A stretch of DNA of 64,000 bases from an uncultured Lachnospira sp. (GCA_910589305.1 CAJUTV010000010.1:1-64000); one strand, 5' to 3'; positions 34,510-43,850 are shown, counted from the first letter of the stretch. Program-made: numbers and translations. Notes: generated by a model not told the origin, from the letters alone.

Positions 34510-34619
34510 ACAATCTGCTTCACTACTTATTCAAACTATGTAACAGCTATCGCAACACAAGTCCCTGCTCCTACTTATATCTTTACAATATCAAAACAGG
34601 GAATTTACTTAATAAGGTT
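34510..34619 (+). repeat. Structured insertion repeat, degenerate copy 3
   Basis: It aligns with the copies at 3372-3528 and 61965-62090 from CAATCTGCTTCACTACTT through ACAGCTATCGCAAC to CTTAATAAGGTTAAA. The long hairpin is kept as TCCCTG/CAGGGA although both arms changed relative to the others, so the pairing rather than the sequence was preserved. It occupies the intergenic region between paralog B and the DUF4325 gene. Confidence 0.6.
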
Positions 34620-34705
34620 AAATAATTTCTCAAAAGGTCATAAAAAATAAATTAGAAAATTAAAGATTAAATTAAGAAATATAACTAATATTAACTTAAA
34701 TTATC

Positions 34706-34734
34706 TTTACAAATCATTATAATTATATTATAAT
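34706..34734 (+). promoter_or_regulatory. Probable sigma-A promoter of the HTH-GHKL-DUF4325 gene
   Basis: TTTACA and a consensus TATAAT are separated by 17 bp. The transcript would have a leader of about 150 nt. The local AT richness lowers the weight of the match. Apart from this, the promoter/distal block and the degenerate repeat, the 750-bp gap 34144-34893 shows no gene. Confidence 0.5.
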
Positions 34735-34893
34735 ATTACAATTAATCTTAAATTAATTATAGTTAATTTATAGACGATAATATGAAAGTATTACAAATAA
34801 AGTGGATATAATAATAGAACTTGTCTTTGCAGATGCTTTAGCAATTTTTTCTACATGTAATTTCTATACTACACTTTGGCATGGAGGATTTGT

Positions 34894-35913
34894 ATGAGTT
34901 TTACATCTGAAAAAAGAAATCAAATAAAACATTATTTTTTGGAGAAAATAAAAGAAGAACCAAATAATGCAGTAAAAAAAACATGTGAAACATTTAATAT
35001 ATCTCAAAATACAGTTTATCGCTATATTAGAGAATTAAAAAATGATTATATAATATTGGGTGATGGGCAACGAATAAGTTTTGTTCAATCATTTGATTGT
35101 GTTTCTATTAATCTAAATACAAATGAGCGTATTGAAGAATATGATATTTTTGAAAAGTATATAAAGAAATATATTAAACCATTATCAATAAACATTTACA
35201 AAATATGGTGTCATGCTTTTACAGAAATGATGAATAATGCAATAGAACATTCTCAAGCTGATACAGTACAAATAGGTATATGGCAAGACTATCTTACTAC
35301 TACTATTTTATTAAATGATGATGGCATTGGTATATTTAAAAAAATTAAAGAATACTATCATTATGAAACTCTTGAAGATTCTATCAATATGTTATTTAAA
35401 GGAAAAATGACAACAGATTCCTCTAATCATTCGGGTGAAGGTATTTTTTTCACCTCAAGAATGTTGGATAAATTTGCTTTAATATCCGATAAAAAATTAT
35501 TTTCTCACGATAAATATTTTGATATATCAAGTGATATTGACATTTCCAAATTTAAAGTTCATAACAAAGGAACTACTGTATATATGGAATTATCCAATTT
35601 TAGCAAAAGAACATTAAGGGAGGTATTTGATATGTTTTCTAATCAAAATGAAGGCTTTATTAAAACAAGAATCCCATTAAAAAATATATTTGATATGTAT
35701 CCTGTCGCACGTTCGCAAGCTAGAAGATTATGTGAAGGATTCGATAAATTTAAAGAAATAGAATTAGATTTTGATGGAATTGATGATATAGGTCAAGGTT
35801 TTGCCCATGAACTTTTTATAATATATCCTAAAAATCATCCCAATATAAAATTAATTCCATTAAATGTTTGTGATGATGTTCAAACAATGATTAATCATGT
35901 TAAAAATTCATAA
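34894..35913 (+). CDS. HTH - GHKL ATPase - DUF4325 (STAS-like) fusion regulator
   Basis: A 339-aa cytoplasmic protein. The start at 34894 has TGGAGG 6 nt upstream. Residues 1-60 form a winged/helix-turn-helix (VKKTCETFNISQNTVYRYIR). Residues 95-230 are a histidine-kinase-like ATPase: N-box FTEMMNNAIEHSQAD, G1 LNDDGIGIFKKI, G2 SNHSGEGIFFTSRML. Residues 255-339 match DUF4325, with FKEIELDFDGIDDIGQGFAH and the end LNVCDDVQTMINH. The fold logic resembles an anti-sigma kinase and its STAS antagonist joined on one chain with a DNA-binding head. It is divergent from the secreted paralog gene and ends at a strong terminator. Its target is unknown. Confidence 0.88.
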   Translation: MSFTSEKRNQIKHYFLEKIKEEPNNAVKKTCETFNISQNTVYRYIRELKNDYIILGDGQRISFVQSFDCVSINLNTNERIEEYDIFEKYIKKYIKPLSINIYKIWCHAFTEMMNNAIEHSQADTVQIGIWQDYLTTTILLNDDGIGIFKKIKEYYHYETLEDSINMLFKGKMTTDSSNHSGEGIFFTSRMLDKFALISDKKLFSHDKYFDISSDIDISKFKVHNKGTTVYMELSNFSKRTLREVFDMFSNQNEGFIKTRIPLKNIFDMYPVARSQARRLCEGFDKFKEIELDFDGIDDIGQGFAHELFIIYPKNHPNIKLIPLNVCDDVQTMINHVKNS

Positions 35914-35966
35914 CTAAATCATGTCTTATTCAGACTTTAACATTACAAACTTAAAAAAAATCAAAG

Positions 35967-36026
35967 CGGGGTGTCGCATTAAGAATAAATATGCTTGATT
36001 TTCTTAATACGACACCCCGTTTTTTT
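35967..36026. terminator. Strong bidirectional terminator
   Basis: A 19-bp stem with one mismatch (CGGGGTGTCG then ATTAAGAA, 35967-35985 with 36001-36019) is followed by seven T on the plus strand and, on the minus strand, by CTTTGATTTTTTTT. It ends both the DUF4325 gene and the long polysaccharide operon that finishes at 36029. Confidence 0.9.
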
Positions 36027-36028
36027 CC

Positions 36029-37345
36029 CTACTTAAATTTCATATTTGGATACACTTTTTCTATCAAATCATCTTTATATAGTTCATCACAAAGCTGTTC
36101 CACATAATTTGCCGCCTCTTTTTCATTTTTTCTTGAGGTATATCTTCCAATCGCTACGCCTGAGACAAGCATATCAAGCACCATACAGACAATAAATGCC
36201 CATGTCACAACTTTTCCTGCAACAACAGGAAACTTCTCTACGCTATTACTCATAATAGGATAAATTAATTTTATCCATAAAATAGATGCAGCACCCCAAA
36301 ATACACAAAACAGCAGATTCACTCTTCCATTGATATTATATTTCATATGGCTGTAATCCCAAAACACTGTGCCAAATACAACCTCTGTAAATACGCTGCA
36401 AGTATACTCATATACCCCGCCAAGTACAAAGCCAGCACCAAATATAAGAACAGGATTTTTCTTTCTAATAGGATATAGCAATGCGGATGCCAATGCGCCG
36501 CCAAGCCCCCAGACAATACTAAATGTACCATAAATAAGACTGCTTCGGCTCATCAATGTTTTTGTGGTAATCAACATAAAAATAGTCTCAATTAAATCCC
36601 CTAAAAATGCACTTACAAAAAATACCCACACCAATTTATCAAAACATAAGCCATTGGCAAATACTCTGTCCTTTGCTTTGCCAAATCCCACTTTTTCACT
36701 TTTTTCTTGATGTTCCATCTCTGGAAATGCTTTATAAATACGTTTTGATACCATATCAAATGTTTTTTTGCCGATACTTTTTTTTGCGTCTGTCAACCCT
36801 TTTGCCACATTTTTATAAACAACATGAACACGGTGCCATTTTCTTACAGTAGCTATTGTAACAAGGACATCAATCGCAAATAAAAGTAAAAGAACAATTA
36901 ATATTACCTGCATAATATTTTTGGGTATAAGACTATATAAGACACATAAAAAAGGGTGAAACAGCCAAAAAGTAATTGCTGCTGCTGAACCTGTTGCAAC
37001 AATACTAAGCAGACATGTATGACCAGATAAATTAAATTTATGATTGGAATAATCCCAAAAACGCTTGCCTGCAATCCATTTTAGAAGCGCGCCTGACGTA
37101 TATTCCATAAAAAATGCTAAAAACAGACAGGTGATATACTGAAACATTGGGTGGGACGTCAAATCCTTTATATCTTGTATAATTATCACCATGCCAAACC
37201 CATAATGAATAGACAAAGGAGCATTTAAAAATCCTTTATTTACAAACTTCCCATGCTTAAACGCTGCAATAACAACATCTGCTATCCAGCCTAAGAAGGC
37301 GTATGTAAAAAAGAAAAAAACATACTGATTTAATGAAAAATACAT
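36029..37345 (-). CDS. CmpB-family (putative ABC permease) membrane protein, internal duplication
   Basis: A 438-aa polytopic protein of the PF06541-type family, named as putative ABC permease but without demonstrated transport. Two homologous halves are visible. The first has GFLNAPLSIHYGFGM, FMEYTSGALLKW and KRFWDYSNHKFNLSGH; the second has LIYGTFSIVWGLGGA, YEYTCSVFTEVVF and VFWDYSHMKYNINGR. A charged loop of about 60 residues (VAKGLTDAKKSIGKK) joins them. It begins 3 bp after the GtrA-like gene, so it is the last gene of the polysaccharide operon. No ATPase partner is adjacent. Confidence 0.8.
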   Translation of the reverse strand: MYFSLNQYVFFFFTYAFLGWIADVVIAAFKHGKFVNKGFLNAPLSIHYGFGMVIIIQDIKDLTSHPMFQYITCLFLAFFMEYTSGALLKWIAGKRFWDYSNHKFNLSGHTCLLSIVATGSAAAITFWLFHPFLCVLYSLIPKNIMQVILIVLLLLFAIDVLVTIATVRKWHRVHVVYKNVAKGLTDAKKSIGKKTFDMVSKRIYKAFPEMEHQEKSEKVGFGKAKDRVFANGLCFDKLVWVFFVSAFLGDLIETIFMLITTKTLMSRSSLIYGTFSIVWGLGGALASALLYPIRKKNPVLIFGAGFVLGGVYEYTCSVFTEVVFGTVFWDYSHMKYNINGRVNLLFCVFWGAASILWIKLIYPIMSNSVEKFPVVAGKVVTWAFIVCMVLDMLVSGVAIGRYTSRKNEKEAANYVEQLCDELYKDDLIEKVYPNMKFK

Positions 37346-37348
37346 ATA

Positions 37349-37939
37349 CTACTCTACTTTCTTTTCTTTTTGCCGATATGCCCAACATTTATTAATAATA
37401 AAATTGAGAGGAATGGAGATGAGCATATTAATAAACCAACCCATATTACTTGAAAATGTTTCTGGATTTCCAAGAAAACCAATGTGTATATTCGCAAAAA
37501 ATTGGATAATGCTTCCACAAAACTGTGCAATATCAATCACATCGGTCCACAGCCACAATAGAACATTATTTAAAAATAAACCAGTAAAAGCATAGGACAT
37601 ATATGTCTTAAACAATGTCTGCCACCATACCCTATGCTTTTTTGTCTCATCTTCTTTAAATACAAATATATTTTGCCATAAATATGCGTTTAATACACTG
37701 ATACCCCAACTTACAAGACTAGCTGCAAACCACTTTCCCGGAAACCATAGTTCATTCATTAAAAAATATATGACGCCTGAAACAAGTGTATTCGAGATAC
37801 CTACTAAACCAAATTTTAAAAACTGTATAAATAATGTTATTCCTTTTGCTTCCAACTTTTTTTGTATATTGTTTTCTAATTTTTCTTGTTGTATATTATC
37901 TTGATTATCTCTGGTCTGTTTCATGTGTAAATTTTTCAT
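37349..37939 (-). CDS. GtrA-family flippase-like membrane protein
   Basis: A 196-aa protein with an N-terminal polar leader of about 35 residues and four membrane helices (FGLVGISNTLVSGVIYFLMN; ASLVSWGISVLNAYLWQNIF; a third near YMSYAFTGLFLNNVLLWLW; a fourth near MLISIPLNFIINKCW). GtrA proteins are thought to flip undecaprenyl-phosphate-linked sugars made by Dpm-like transferases. GGAG lies 11 nt before the ATG. It is in line with the upstream kinase/nucleotidyltransferase gene after a 140-bp gap. The W-A-Y-R end (NKCWAYRQKEKK) is typical of the family. Confidence 0.85.
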   Translation of the reverse strand: MKNLHMKQTRDNQDNIQQEKLENNIQKKLEAKGITLFIQFLKFGLVGISNTLVSGVIYFLMNELWFPGKWFAASLVSWGISVLNAYLWQNIFVFKEDETKKHRVWWQTLFKTYMSYAFTGLFLNNVLLWLWTDVIDIAQFCGSIIQFFANIHIGFLGNPETFSSNMGWFINMLISIPLNFIINKCWAYRQKEKKVE

Positions 37940-38080
37940 AAACTACAATCTCCATACTGCGTTTTAAACAGTCAAATACTCCTGCAAACATGGCATGAAA
38001 CACATTGCTTGCAGGAATCAATTAATTTAATATTGTACACAGCATCAACCATCTGTTCTGCTAATTGTTTATCTGCATAT

Positions 38081-40018
38081 TTAACTGCTTGTCTTTCCAA
38101 ATTCAGTTATGGTTTGCCTATACATTTCAGGCGTTCCCACATCAAAGACCTTTCCGTTAAATACAAAACCTCGTATTCCTGTACGTTCCCTTACCATATC
38201 CAACGCATCGGTAAGCTGTATCTCGCCTTTTGTTGTAACATTATTGTCAATATTATATTCTAGTGCTTCAAATACCTCTGGCGTCAATACATATTGTCCA
38301 TAGGCACAATAATATTGGTCTCCTTCTGATTTTGTCTTTACTTTAAGACAATCTTTCGCATAACTGACATCTGGTTTTTCTATCATAGACGTCACTTTTA
38401 AAATCGTCTCATCTGTATTCTCCCATTTTCCGCATAAAATGCCATAACGCGACACTTCATTTAAAGGCACCGTCTGCATAGAAATCATGGTTTTTCCACA
38501 TTCCTCATAGGCATCAATTAACTGTCTGCTGCATGTTCTATCTTCAAAAGATTCATATATCATATCACCAAGTAAAAGCAATACAGGCTCATTATCAGCA
38601 AACGCTCTGCACTGATAAACTGCATGTCCAAATCCTTTCCTCTCCTTTTGATACACATACGTAATCTTTTTGCCAATTGCTAAAATTTTCTCTTCATAAG
38701 CTCGTTTTTCTTCTGATAATTTACTTAAATGCTCTTGCGTCAATGGGCTAAAAAATTCATCATACTGACGCTGTTCTTCCTCGCCTATAACAATACATAT
38801 TTCCTCTATTCCAGACTCTTCTAACTGCTCTAATAAGTTCATAATAACTGGTTTTACAAATCCATCTTTATCAATAATAGGGAAAAACTCTTTTTTAATT
38901 GACCTTGTCTCTGGATATAGCCTTGTACCAAAACCTGCAACTGGAATAATTGCTTTTCTTATCTTTTTTCCTGGCTTTAGTGTAAGTTTAAAGCCCTCCA
39001 TATTGTATTGTTTTTTTAGATAATCAACCAATTGCTGCTGTGTGTGTTCATCTCTTGCAATAAATTGAACAGAGCCATCTCCCTGTGAACCAACACCTTT
39101 TTGTCCATACGTAAATGGATAAATATTTTCATCGGATAAAATCTGATGAAGAACAGGAGAACTAAGTTCTTTTGGCGAAGCAGGTGCAACCATCTTATCA
39201 AAGCGTTCCTGTGCCTCTAGCATCAACTTGCCTACTTCTTTTGCATCGCCTTCCTCAATTGCCTTAACAGCTCTTTCAACCAAATACTCGTTATCAGCAC
39301 CCAACGCTTTCTGCACATTTTTTTCACATTCCGTCTCGGCAAATGGATAGCATTTATTTAAGTCTGAAAGAATTTTTACTGTATCCTTTTTTCCATTTAA
39401 TTCAGAAAATACCCAGTATAATGGTTTTTTCACTCTAATTTTATCAACATAGACCTCATTGCCATCAAATGTCATATTGACAGGCATCACACCAAACGCA
39501 CAGGCTTGGTCAAGACGTCCGCATCTTGAAGGAGTCCTTTGCTCGCCGTAAAATGCAATGCTCATCTCTCCCATCGTGTTAAGCTGCAAGTCATACATTT
39601 CATTAAATGCCCTTGCAACAATCACACAGATGGCAGCGCTTGAAGACAAACCGCTCTTTATAGGCAAATCCATCTTATCTACATGAATCCTTAATCCCTT
39701 TACCCTATAATGGTCAAGAACATACGATGCAACACCTGCAACATAAGAAAAAAAGCCGCCTTTTTGAGCAGTTTCTCTCAATTTCTTTACGTCCATTTCA
39801 CACTCAAATGATTCGTTTTTAAAACTTGGCAGCTCACTTTCAACAATAAATAAATCCGATTCTGTAACGGTTGCATAAATTCCTTGTTCCACACCTGTGA
39901 CAATTGCCTTTCCAGGTGCTATACTTGAATTCATCAACCGGTGAATACTAGCCCAATCGCTATGTTCTCCAAAAAGGCACAATCTGCCTGGCACAAACAA
40001 TTTTAATTCTTTCCCCAT
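38081..40018 (-). CDS. Fused GHMP sugar kinase and sugar-1-phosphate nucleotidyltransferase
   Basis: A 645-aa bifunctional-looking enzyme. Residues 1-350 are a galactokinase-like GHMP kinase: PGRLCLFGEHSDWASI, ATP loop PIKSGLSSSAAICVIVARA, and GQKGVGSQGDGSVQF. Residues 355-645 are a GalU/UGP-like nucleotidyltransferase: AIIPVAGFGTRLYPETRSIK, KKEFFPIIDKDG, LLLLGDMIYES, VSRYGILCGKW and FNGKVFDVGTPEMY. Together they would convert a free sugar to sugar-1-phosphate and then to an NDP-sugar. Bacteroides Fkp has the reverse order. The substrate is unknown; galacturonate, galactose or arabinose would suit a pectin degrader. It starts 16 bp after pssA with AGAGGGG as ribosome binding site. Confidence 0.85.
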   Translation of the reverse strand: MGKELKLFVPGRLCLFGEHSDWASIHRLMNSSIAPGKAIVTGVEQGIYATVTESDLFIVESELPSFKNESFECEMDVKKLRETAQKGGFFSYVAGVASYVLDHYRVKGLRIHVDKMDLPIKSGLSSSAAICVIVARAFNEMYDLQLNTMGEMSIAFYGEQRTPSRCGRLDQACAFGVMPVNMTFDGNEVYVDKIRVKKPLYWVFSELNGKKDTVKILSDLNKCYPFAETECEKNVQKALGADNEYLVERAVKAIEEGDAKEVGKLMLEAQERFDKMVAPASPKELSSPVLHQILSDENIYPFTYGQKGVGSQGDGSVQFIARDEHTQQQLVDYLKKQYNMEGFKLTLKPGKKIRKAIIPVAGFGTRLYPETRSIKKEFFPIIDKDGFVKPVIMNLLEQLEESGIEEICIVIGEEEQRQYDEFFSPLTQEHLSKLSEEKRAYEEKILAIGKKITYVYQKERKGFGHAVYQCRAFADNEPVLLLLGDMIYESFEDRTCSRQLIDAYEECGKTMISMQTVPLNEVSRYGILCGKWENTDETILKVTSMIEKPDVSYAKDCLKVKTKSEGDQYYCAYGQYVLTPEVFEALEYNIDNNVTTKGEIQLTDALDMVRERTGIRGFVFNGKVFDVGTPEMYRQTITEFGKTSS

Positions 40019-40034
40019 ATTTACTTTTCCCCCT

Positions 40035-40682
40035 CTAGCGTTTCCATTTAAGCCATTGACTTGTAAACATAATCATCAATGCAAATACAACAATCAACAC
40101 AAGTATTGCAATCTGTGCATTCGATGGTTTTTTAAATTTAAAATCTGTAATAAACAACACTCCTACAGCTAACATAATAAATCGTAGGATAACAAAAAAT
40201 ACTTCTCTTGGAAAAAATGGACTTAATACATATACAATAGGCAACACTACAGAAATAGAGGTAATAGGCAATCCCTGATAATACTTTCTGTTATCATTTG
40301 TTTCCTTTTGCCGCATCTCTTCTTTTACATTAAAATATGCTAATCTTACAATGCCTGCAATACCATAGAAAAATAAAAAAATCAAACCAACAATATCTTT
40401 TCCTTTACCAATTCCTATGCAATAACAAATTACAATTGGAAATACGCCAAAACAAATCACATCACATAAAGAGTCAATTTGAATCCCAAACTTTTTTGCT
40501 TCCTCACTTCTATCTTTCTTTTTACGGGCAACCTTTCCGTCAAACATATCCAATAATCCAGATATAGCTAAACATACTATTGCTGTATTAAAATGATTAT
40601 TAATAGCGAAAGCCATACCAAAAAAAGATGTACATGCGCTCAAATATGTTAATACTACTGTATAATCCCAAACACCTATCAT
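40035..40682 (-). CDS. pssA: CDP-alcohol phosphatidyltransferase, PssA-like
   Basis: A 215-aa integral membrane enzyme of the CDP-alcohol phosphatidyltransferase family. The catalytic motif D-x2-D-G-x2-A-R-x8-G-x3-D-x3-D is visible as DMFDGKVARKKKD with GIQIDSLCDVICFG. The length and the N-terminal YTVVLTYLSACTSFFG match the serine-transferring PssA group, but other alcohols are possible. GGAGGG lies before the ATG. Immediately upstream is a 16-codon leader frame ending 3 nt before the start. Location inside the wall polysaccharide operon between an LtaS-like protein and the sugar kinase fusion is unusual for phospholipid synthesis. Confidence 0.85.
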   Translation of the reverse strand: MIGVWDYTVVLTYLSACTSFFGMAFAINNHFNTAIVCLAISGLLDMFDGKVARKKKDRSEEAKKFGIQIDSLCDVICFGVFPIVICYCIGIGKGKDIVGLIFLFFYGIAGIVRLAYFNVKEEMRQKETNDNRKYYQGLPITSISVVLPIVYVLSPFFPREVFFVILRFIMLAVGVLFITDFKFKKPSNAQIAILVLIVVFALMIMFTSQWLKWKR

Positions 40683-40685
40683 ATA

Positions 40686-40736
40686 CTAAATCCCTCCTAT
40701 GTATTGCTTTCCTGTCTTTATTCCAATTCTTTTCAT
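40686..40736 (-). CDS. 16-codon leader reading frame before pssA
   Basis: ATG 40736 preceded by GATGAGG reads MKRIGIKTGKQYIGGI and stops at TAG, 3 nt before the pssA ATG. The last codons contain the pssA ribosome binding site, so ribosomes translating the leader would cover and then release it. This arrangement could couple or modulate pssA translation. The short length makes it uncertain. Confidence 0.4.
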   Translation of the reverse strand: MKRIGIKTGKQYIGGI

Positions 40737-40849
40737 TTTATTCCTCATCTCTGCGCTGTTTTTGCGCAAAAACCTTTCATTCTTTTGGCACTTTTATGTC
40801 AAGCAACACAGACATAAATTATCAGCTAAATTTTACTTAGCTATCCTAT

Positions 40850-42439
40850 CTAATCTTCATCTTTATCTTCATCTTCATTTGTCCCTAAGACATCTTCAAT
40901 ATTGCCTTTTACTAAATTTTCCTTATAAAATGTATTGTTTTGTGCCAACCTATCATTAAAATCGGACTTTCCAAAAATTTCTATATAAGTTGGCGTATTT
41001 GAAAAGATATTTGTTCCTACACCAAGCCTGTCTCCTTCAATACGAACGCCCATTGCCGCAAGTGTTGACGGATACATATCAAGTGTTGTATAAGTTTTTG
41101 TATATTTTTTATTCTCAACCTGTGCATTAATAAAAACACTGTATACTGTTCGGTCATAATTATCACAATCCGTAAAATAAGTTGGAGACATACTCATATG
41201 GTCTCCTGTTATGACTAATGTTGTATCTTCAAAAAATGGCTGCTGTTCAAACCATTCAACAAACTCTCCAATCTGTTTATCAATACAGCGATATGTTTTC
41301 TCATGATATTCTTCAATTTGCGGGTCGCATAATTCACATATATATGCTTCATCACTATGTGTATCAAGAGTAGAAGCCATAATATTAAATAATATACCAT
41401 CATTATACTTTTCTGTTATCTCTTGTTTTAAAATCTCAAACATCTTTGCATCTTCATATCCCCAGTTTTTATGATAGCCCTCTGGCAAATATCCCTGCTC
41501 AATAGCTGCATTGATATCTAATATCTCATAATCACCATGCTGCGTAAGAAATAAACCTGCTCCAGCAAATGCCTTATCAGCTCCTGTTATATACTCATTG
41601 TAATACCCTTGCTCTTTTAAAATCTCTCCAATTGAATATGCACCTGAGAGAAATTGTGCATCTTCATTAAATTCCATACTATTTGTCACAAACAGCAATG
41701 GTATTCCCGCCATCTGAGACACCATAGCGCCCATTGTCCAGCCTCCGCCTTCAACAATATATCCTTGACCGCCTTTTTCATTTTCTACAGCAATATATTT
41801 ATTTTGCAGCTGTGTACAATACGGTAAATGATTTGGCTCTTTATTTCCGTCATTTTCTTTGGACTCTAATGTTTTTTCTAATGATTCCACACTCAAGTAT
41901 ATCAAATTACGCTTCTTTTCTGGAAACTCTAACTTAGCTGTTGCAGGGTCTACATAATATTCCTCATAAAAATTGCTGACTGTCAATGTATTTTGAATAT
42001 ATATATTTAAGCCTGTCCTATAATAACCCCATGTACAGGATACGCCAACTGTAATAATACCAATTAGCAAGGCAACCGTTCTTAACCACATAAATGGAAA
42101 CAAGGTAATTTTCATCTTTTTTGACGCCTTTTTTACTATTAATACAATATTTTTTCTATAAAAATTATTGGTTAAAAATATAATTAATACCATAATTGCC
42201 AATACAGGCAGCAGACTTTGTTTTATATAGCTTATAATATAGGTTGAGTCCGTTCCACTCATTGGTGAATTTATCAGATATAAAATGGAATATATGGTAA
42301 TATTCCCATAGGTATCATATATCCATTTTACAGAAAATGCAAGAAGCAACCCTATAAATAATAAGATTAATCCAATAATATAAGGCCACTTTCTTCTTTT
42401 ATTACGATTTAATTTTTCAATATAAGCTTTTTTATTCAT
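40850..42439 (-). CDS. LtaS-like membrane phosphotransferase (alkaline phosphatase superfamily)
   Basis: A 529-aa protein with five N-terminal membrane helices (to about residue 150) and an external sulfatase-like domain. Expected metal and active-site regions are present: LSVESLEKTLES, GGWTMGAMVSQMAG (catalytic Thr within GGWT), LFNIMASTLDTHSDEAY and LVITGDHMSM. Such enzymes move glycerophosphate or similar groups from lipid to polymer outside the membrane. The start at 42439 overlaps the previous stop by 8 nt, with GGAG 9 nt upstream; the annotated longer frame begins at TTG without support. The acceptor may be the wall polysaccharide, which is inference from context. Confidence 0.85.
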   Translation of the reverse strand: MNKKAYIEKLNRNKRRKWPYIIGLILLFIGLLLAFSVKWIYDTYGNITIYSILYLINSPMSGTDSTYIISYIKQSLLPVLAIMVLIIFLTNNFYRKNIVLIVKKASKKMKITLFPFMWLRTVALLIGIITVGVSCTWGYYRTGLNIYIQNTLTVSNFYEEYYVDPATAKLEFPEKKRNLIYLSVESLEKTLESKENDGNKEPNHLPYCTQLQNKYIAVENEKGGQGYIVEGGGWTMGAMVSQMAGIPLLFVTNSMEFNEDAQFLSGAYSIGEILKEQGYYNEYITGADKAFAGAGLFLTQHGDYEILDINAAIEQGYLPEGYHKNWGYEDAKMFEILKQEITEKYNDGILFNIMASTLDTHSDEAYICELCDPQIEEYHEKTYRCIDKQIGEFVEWFEQQPFFEDTTLVITGDHMSMSPTYFTDCDNYDRTVYSVFINAQVENKKYTKTYTTLDMYPSTLAAMGVRIEGDRLGVGTNIFSNTPTYIEIFGKSDFNDRLAQNNTFYKENLVKGNIEDVLGTNEDEDKDED

Positions 42440-43850
42440 AATCAATATCTCCAACAGCTAACTTAGTCTTATACACATTCACTTCATTAGCATCAATTTT
42501 AAATGGCTTTCGACAAAGCTCTTCATATTCTACAGATGTTCCTTTTGTTCTGGCATAAATCACTATTTCATAACTGCCTTCTTCCACGTCAAAACTATAT
42601 TCTTTTAATCGTTCATAATCACAATATTTGCTATCCTCATAAATTGTTTTATTATTATTTATATTACGCACGATAACTTTTACTTCTGATTTTGTATTTG
42701 GTCCGCCAATAACAATACTTTTAAATTTAAAATTATATTTATTTTTTTCTTTTGCATAATCAAAAGCATAGATTAAATCGTTTGTCACAACCTTTTTGAC
42801 ACTGGAATAATACTCCTGAAAATCCTTATAAAAATATTGATTTAAAATATCTGAATTGTTTGGTGCTTCTTTAATTACTTTTGCTAGTACAACTGAAAAT
42901 TGTTCTGCAAGACGCCCTTTCATATGTCCGTCATAATCAACAAAATCTGCATTATCAAAATGAAGTACAGAATCTTTTACATAATTAAAATCATAATATT
43001 CAACCCCTTGTTCTTTACACAGCTTAACAAAATAATTATGCACCGTCTCATAATCGCCATAATTTAACGTAGCTGGTGTAATTGGCGAGGTAATGCAGAC
43101 CAATCGTATTCCTTTCTTTTTGCAAAATTGAACCATCTTTTTAAAATAGTGAACAGCCTCTTGTTCTAAATCATTTGTATCAAAACGAACTTTTTTAATT
43201 TTCCCTTTTCCTCCATTGGTGTCATCTCGGTAAAAATATCCCTTGCCGACATAACTGCCTCCTGCATCTTTATTATTTACCACACTAAGCTCATTATTCC
43301 AATATGCCTTGCTAGTTTTAAGCTTTACATTTTCTTTTAGATTAATATTTCCATTAAAAAAATAATAAGCCCACCTTGTCAATCCAACACGAAAATCCTT
43401 CTCCAACAAATTATAAGCAATATACTCTAACTTTATTGGTGAAAAATCCAACTGTTCATAAATAAAAGTTTCCCAATATTCATTTTGTTTGAGTTTATAC
43501 CAATACTGATAATCAATATCAAATATAATAGTCTTTGGGTTATTTTTTCTAAAGCTTTCTTTTAACAGATAATAGGAATCTTTTACTGTCTCGCTTGGTA
43601 TGCTCATATTAATTGCATTGCAATTTAATGCCTCATCAATCTTATATGGATTAATCGCACTGCGTCCATGTGATGCCCCTAATATAATACAATCATAACT
43701 GCCTTCTTTACGATTTAATTCTCCAAGTATATACCTTGCATAACTTGGCGGCATAACAATAAATCGAAATGTCTCATTTAAAACAATTAAAACAACTAAA
43801 AAAATCACCGTTCTTATAATTATTTTAAAACTTTTTTTAAAATTGCGCAT
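42432..43850 (-). CDS. SGNH/DltD-like surface acyltransferase partner
   Basis: A 472-aa protein with one N-terminal membrane helix (IIIRTVIFLVVLIVLNETF) and an external SGNH-like domain. Visible are CIILGASHGRSAIN (Ser nucleophile after GAS), YLLKESFRKNNPKTIIFDID, VCITSPITPAT and VDYDGHMKG with the likely Asp/His pair. The C-terminal 130 residues form an extra beta domain (FKSIVIGGPNTKSEVKVIV). It overlaps the MBOAT gene upstream by 14 nt and the LtaS-like gene downstream by 8 nt, so the three are tightly coupled. By analogy with DltB/DltD and AlgI/AlgX it probably completes O-acylation of the polysaccharide outside the membrane. Confidence 0.82.
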   Translation of the reverse strand: MRNFKKSFKIIIRTVIFLVVLIVLNETFRFIVMPPSYARYILGELNRKEGSYDCIILGASHGRSAINPYKIDEALNCNAINMSIPSETVKDSYYLLKESFRKNNPKTIIFDIDYQYWYKLKQNEYWETFIYEQLDFSPIKLEYIAYNLLEKDFRVGLTRWAYYFFNGNINLKENVKLKTSKAYWNNELSVVNNKDAGGSYVGKGYFYRDDTNGGKGKIKKVRFDTNDLEQEAVHYFKKMVQFCKKKGIRLVCITSPITPATLNYGDYETVHNYFVKLCKEQGVEYYDFNYVKDSVLHFDNADFVDYDGHMKGRLAEQFSVVLAKVIKEAPNNSDILNQYFYKDFQEYYSSVKKVVTNDLIYAFDYAKEKNKYNFKFKSIVIGGPNTKSEVKVIVRNINNNKTIYEDSKYCDYERLKEYSFDVEEGSYEIVIYARTKGTSVEYEELCRKPFKIDANEVNVYKTKLAVGDIDYE

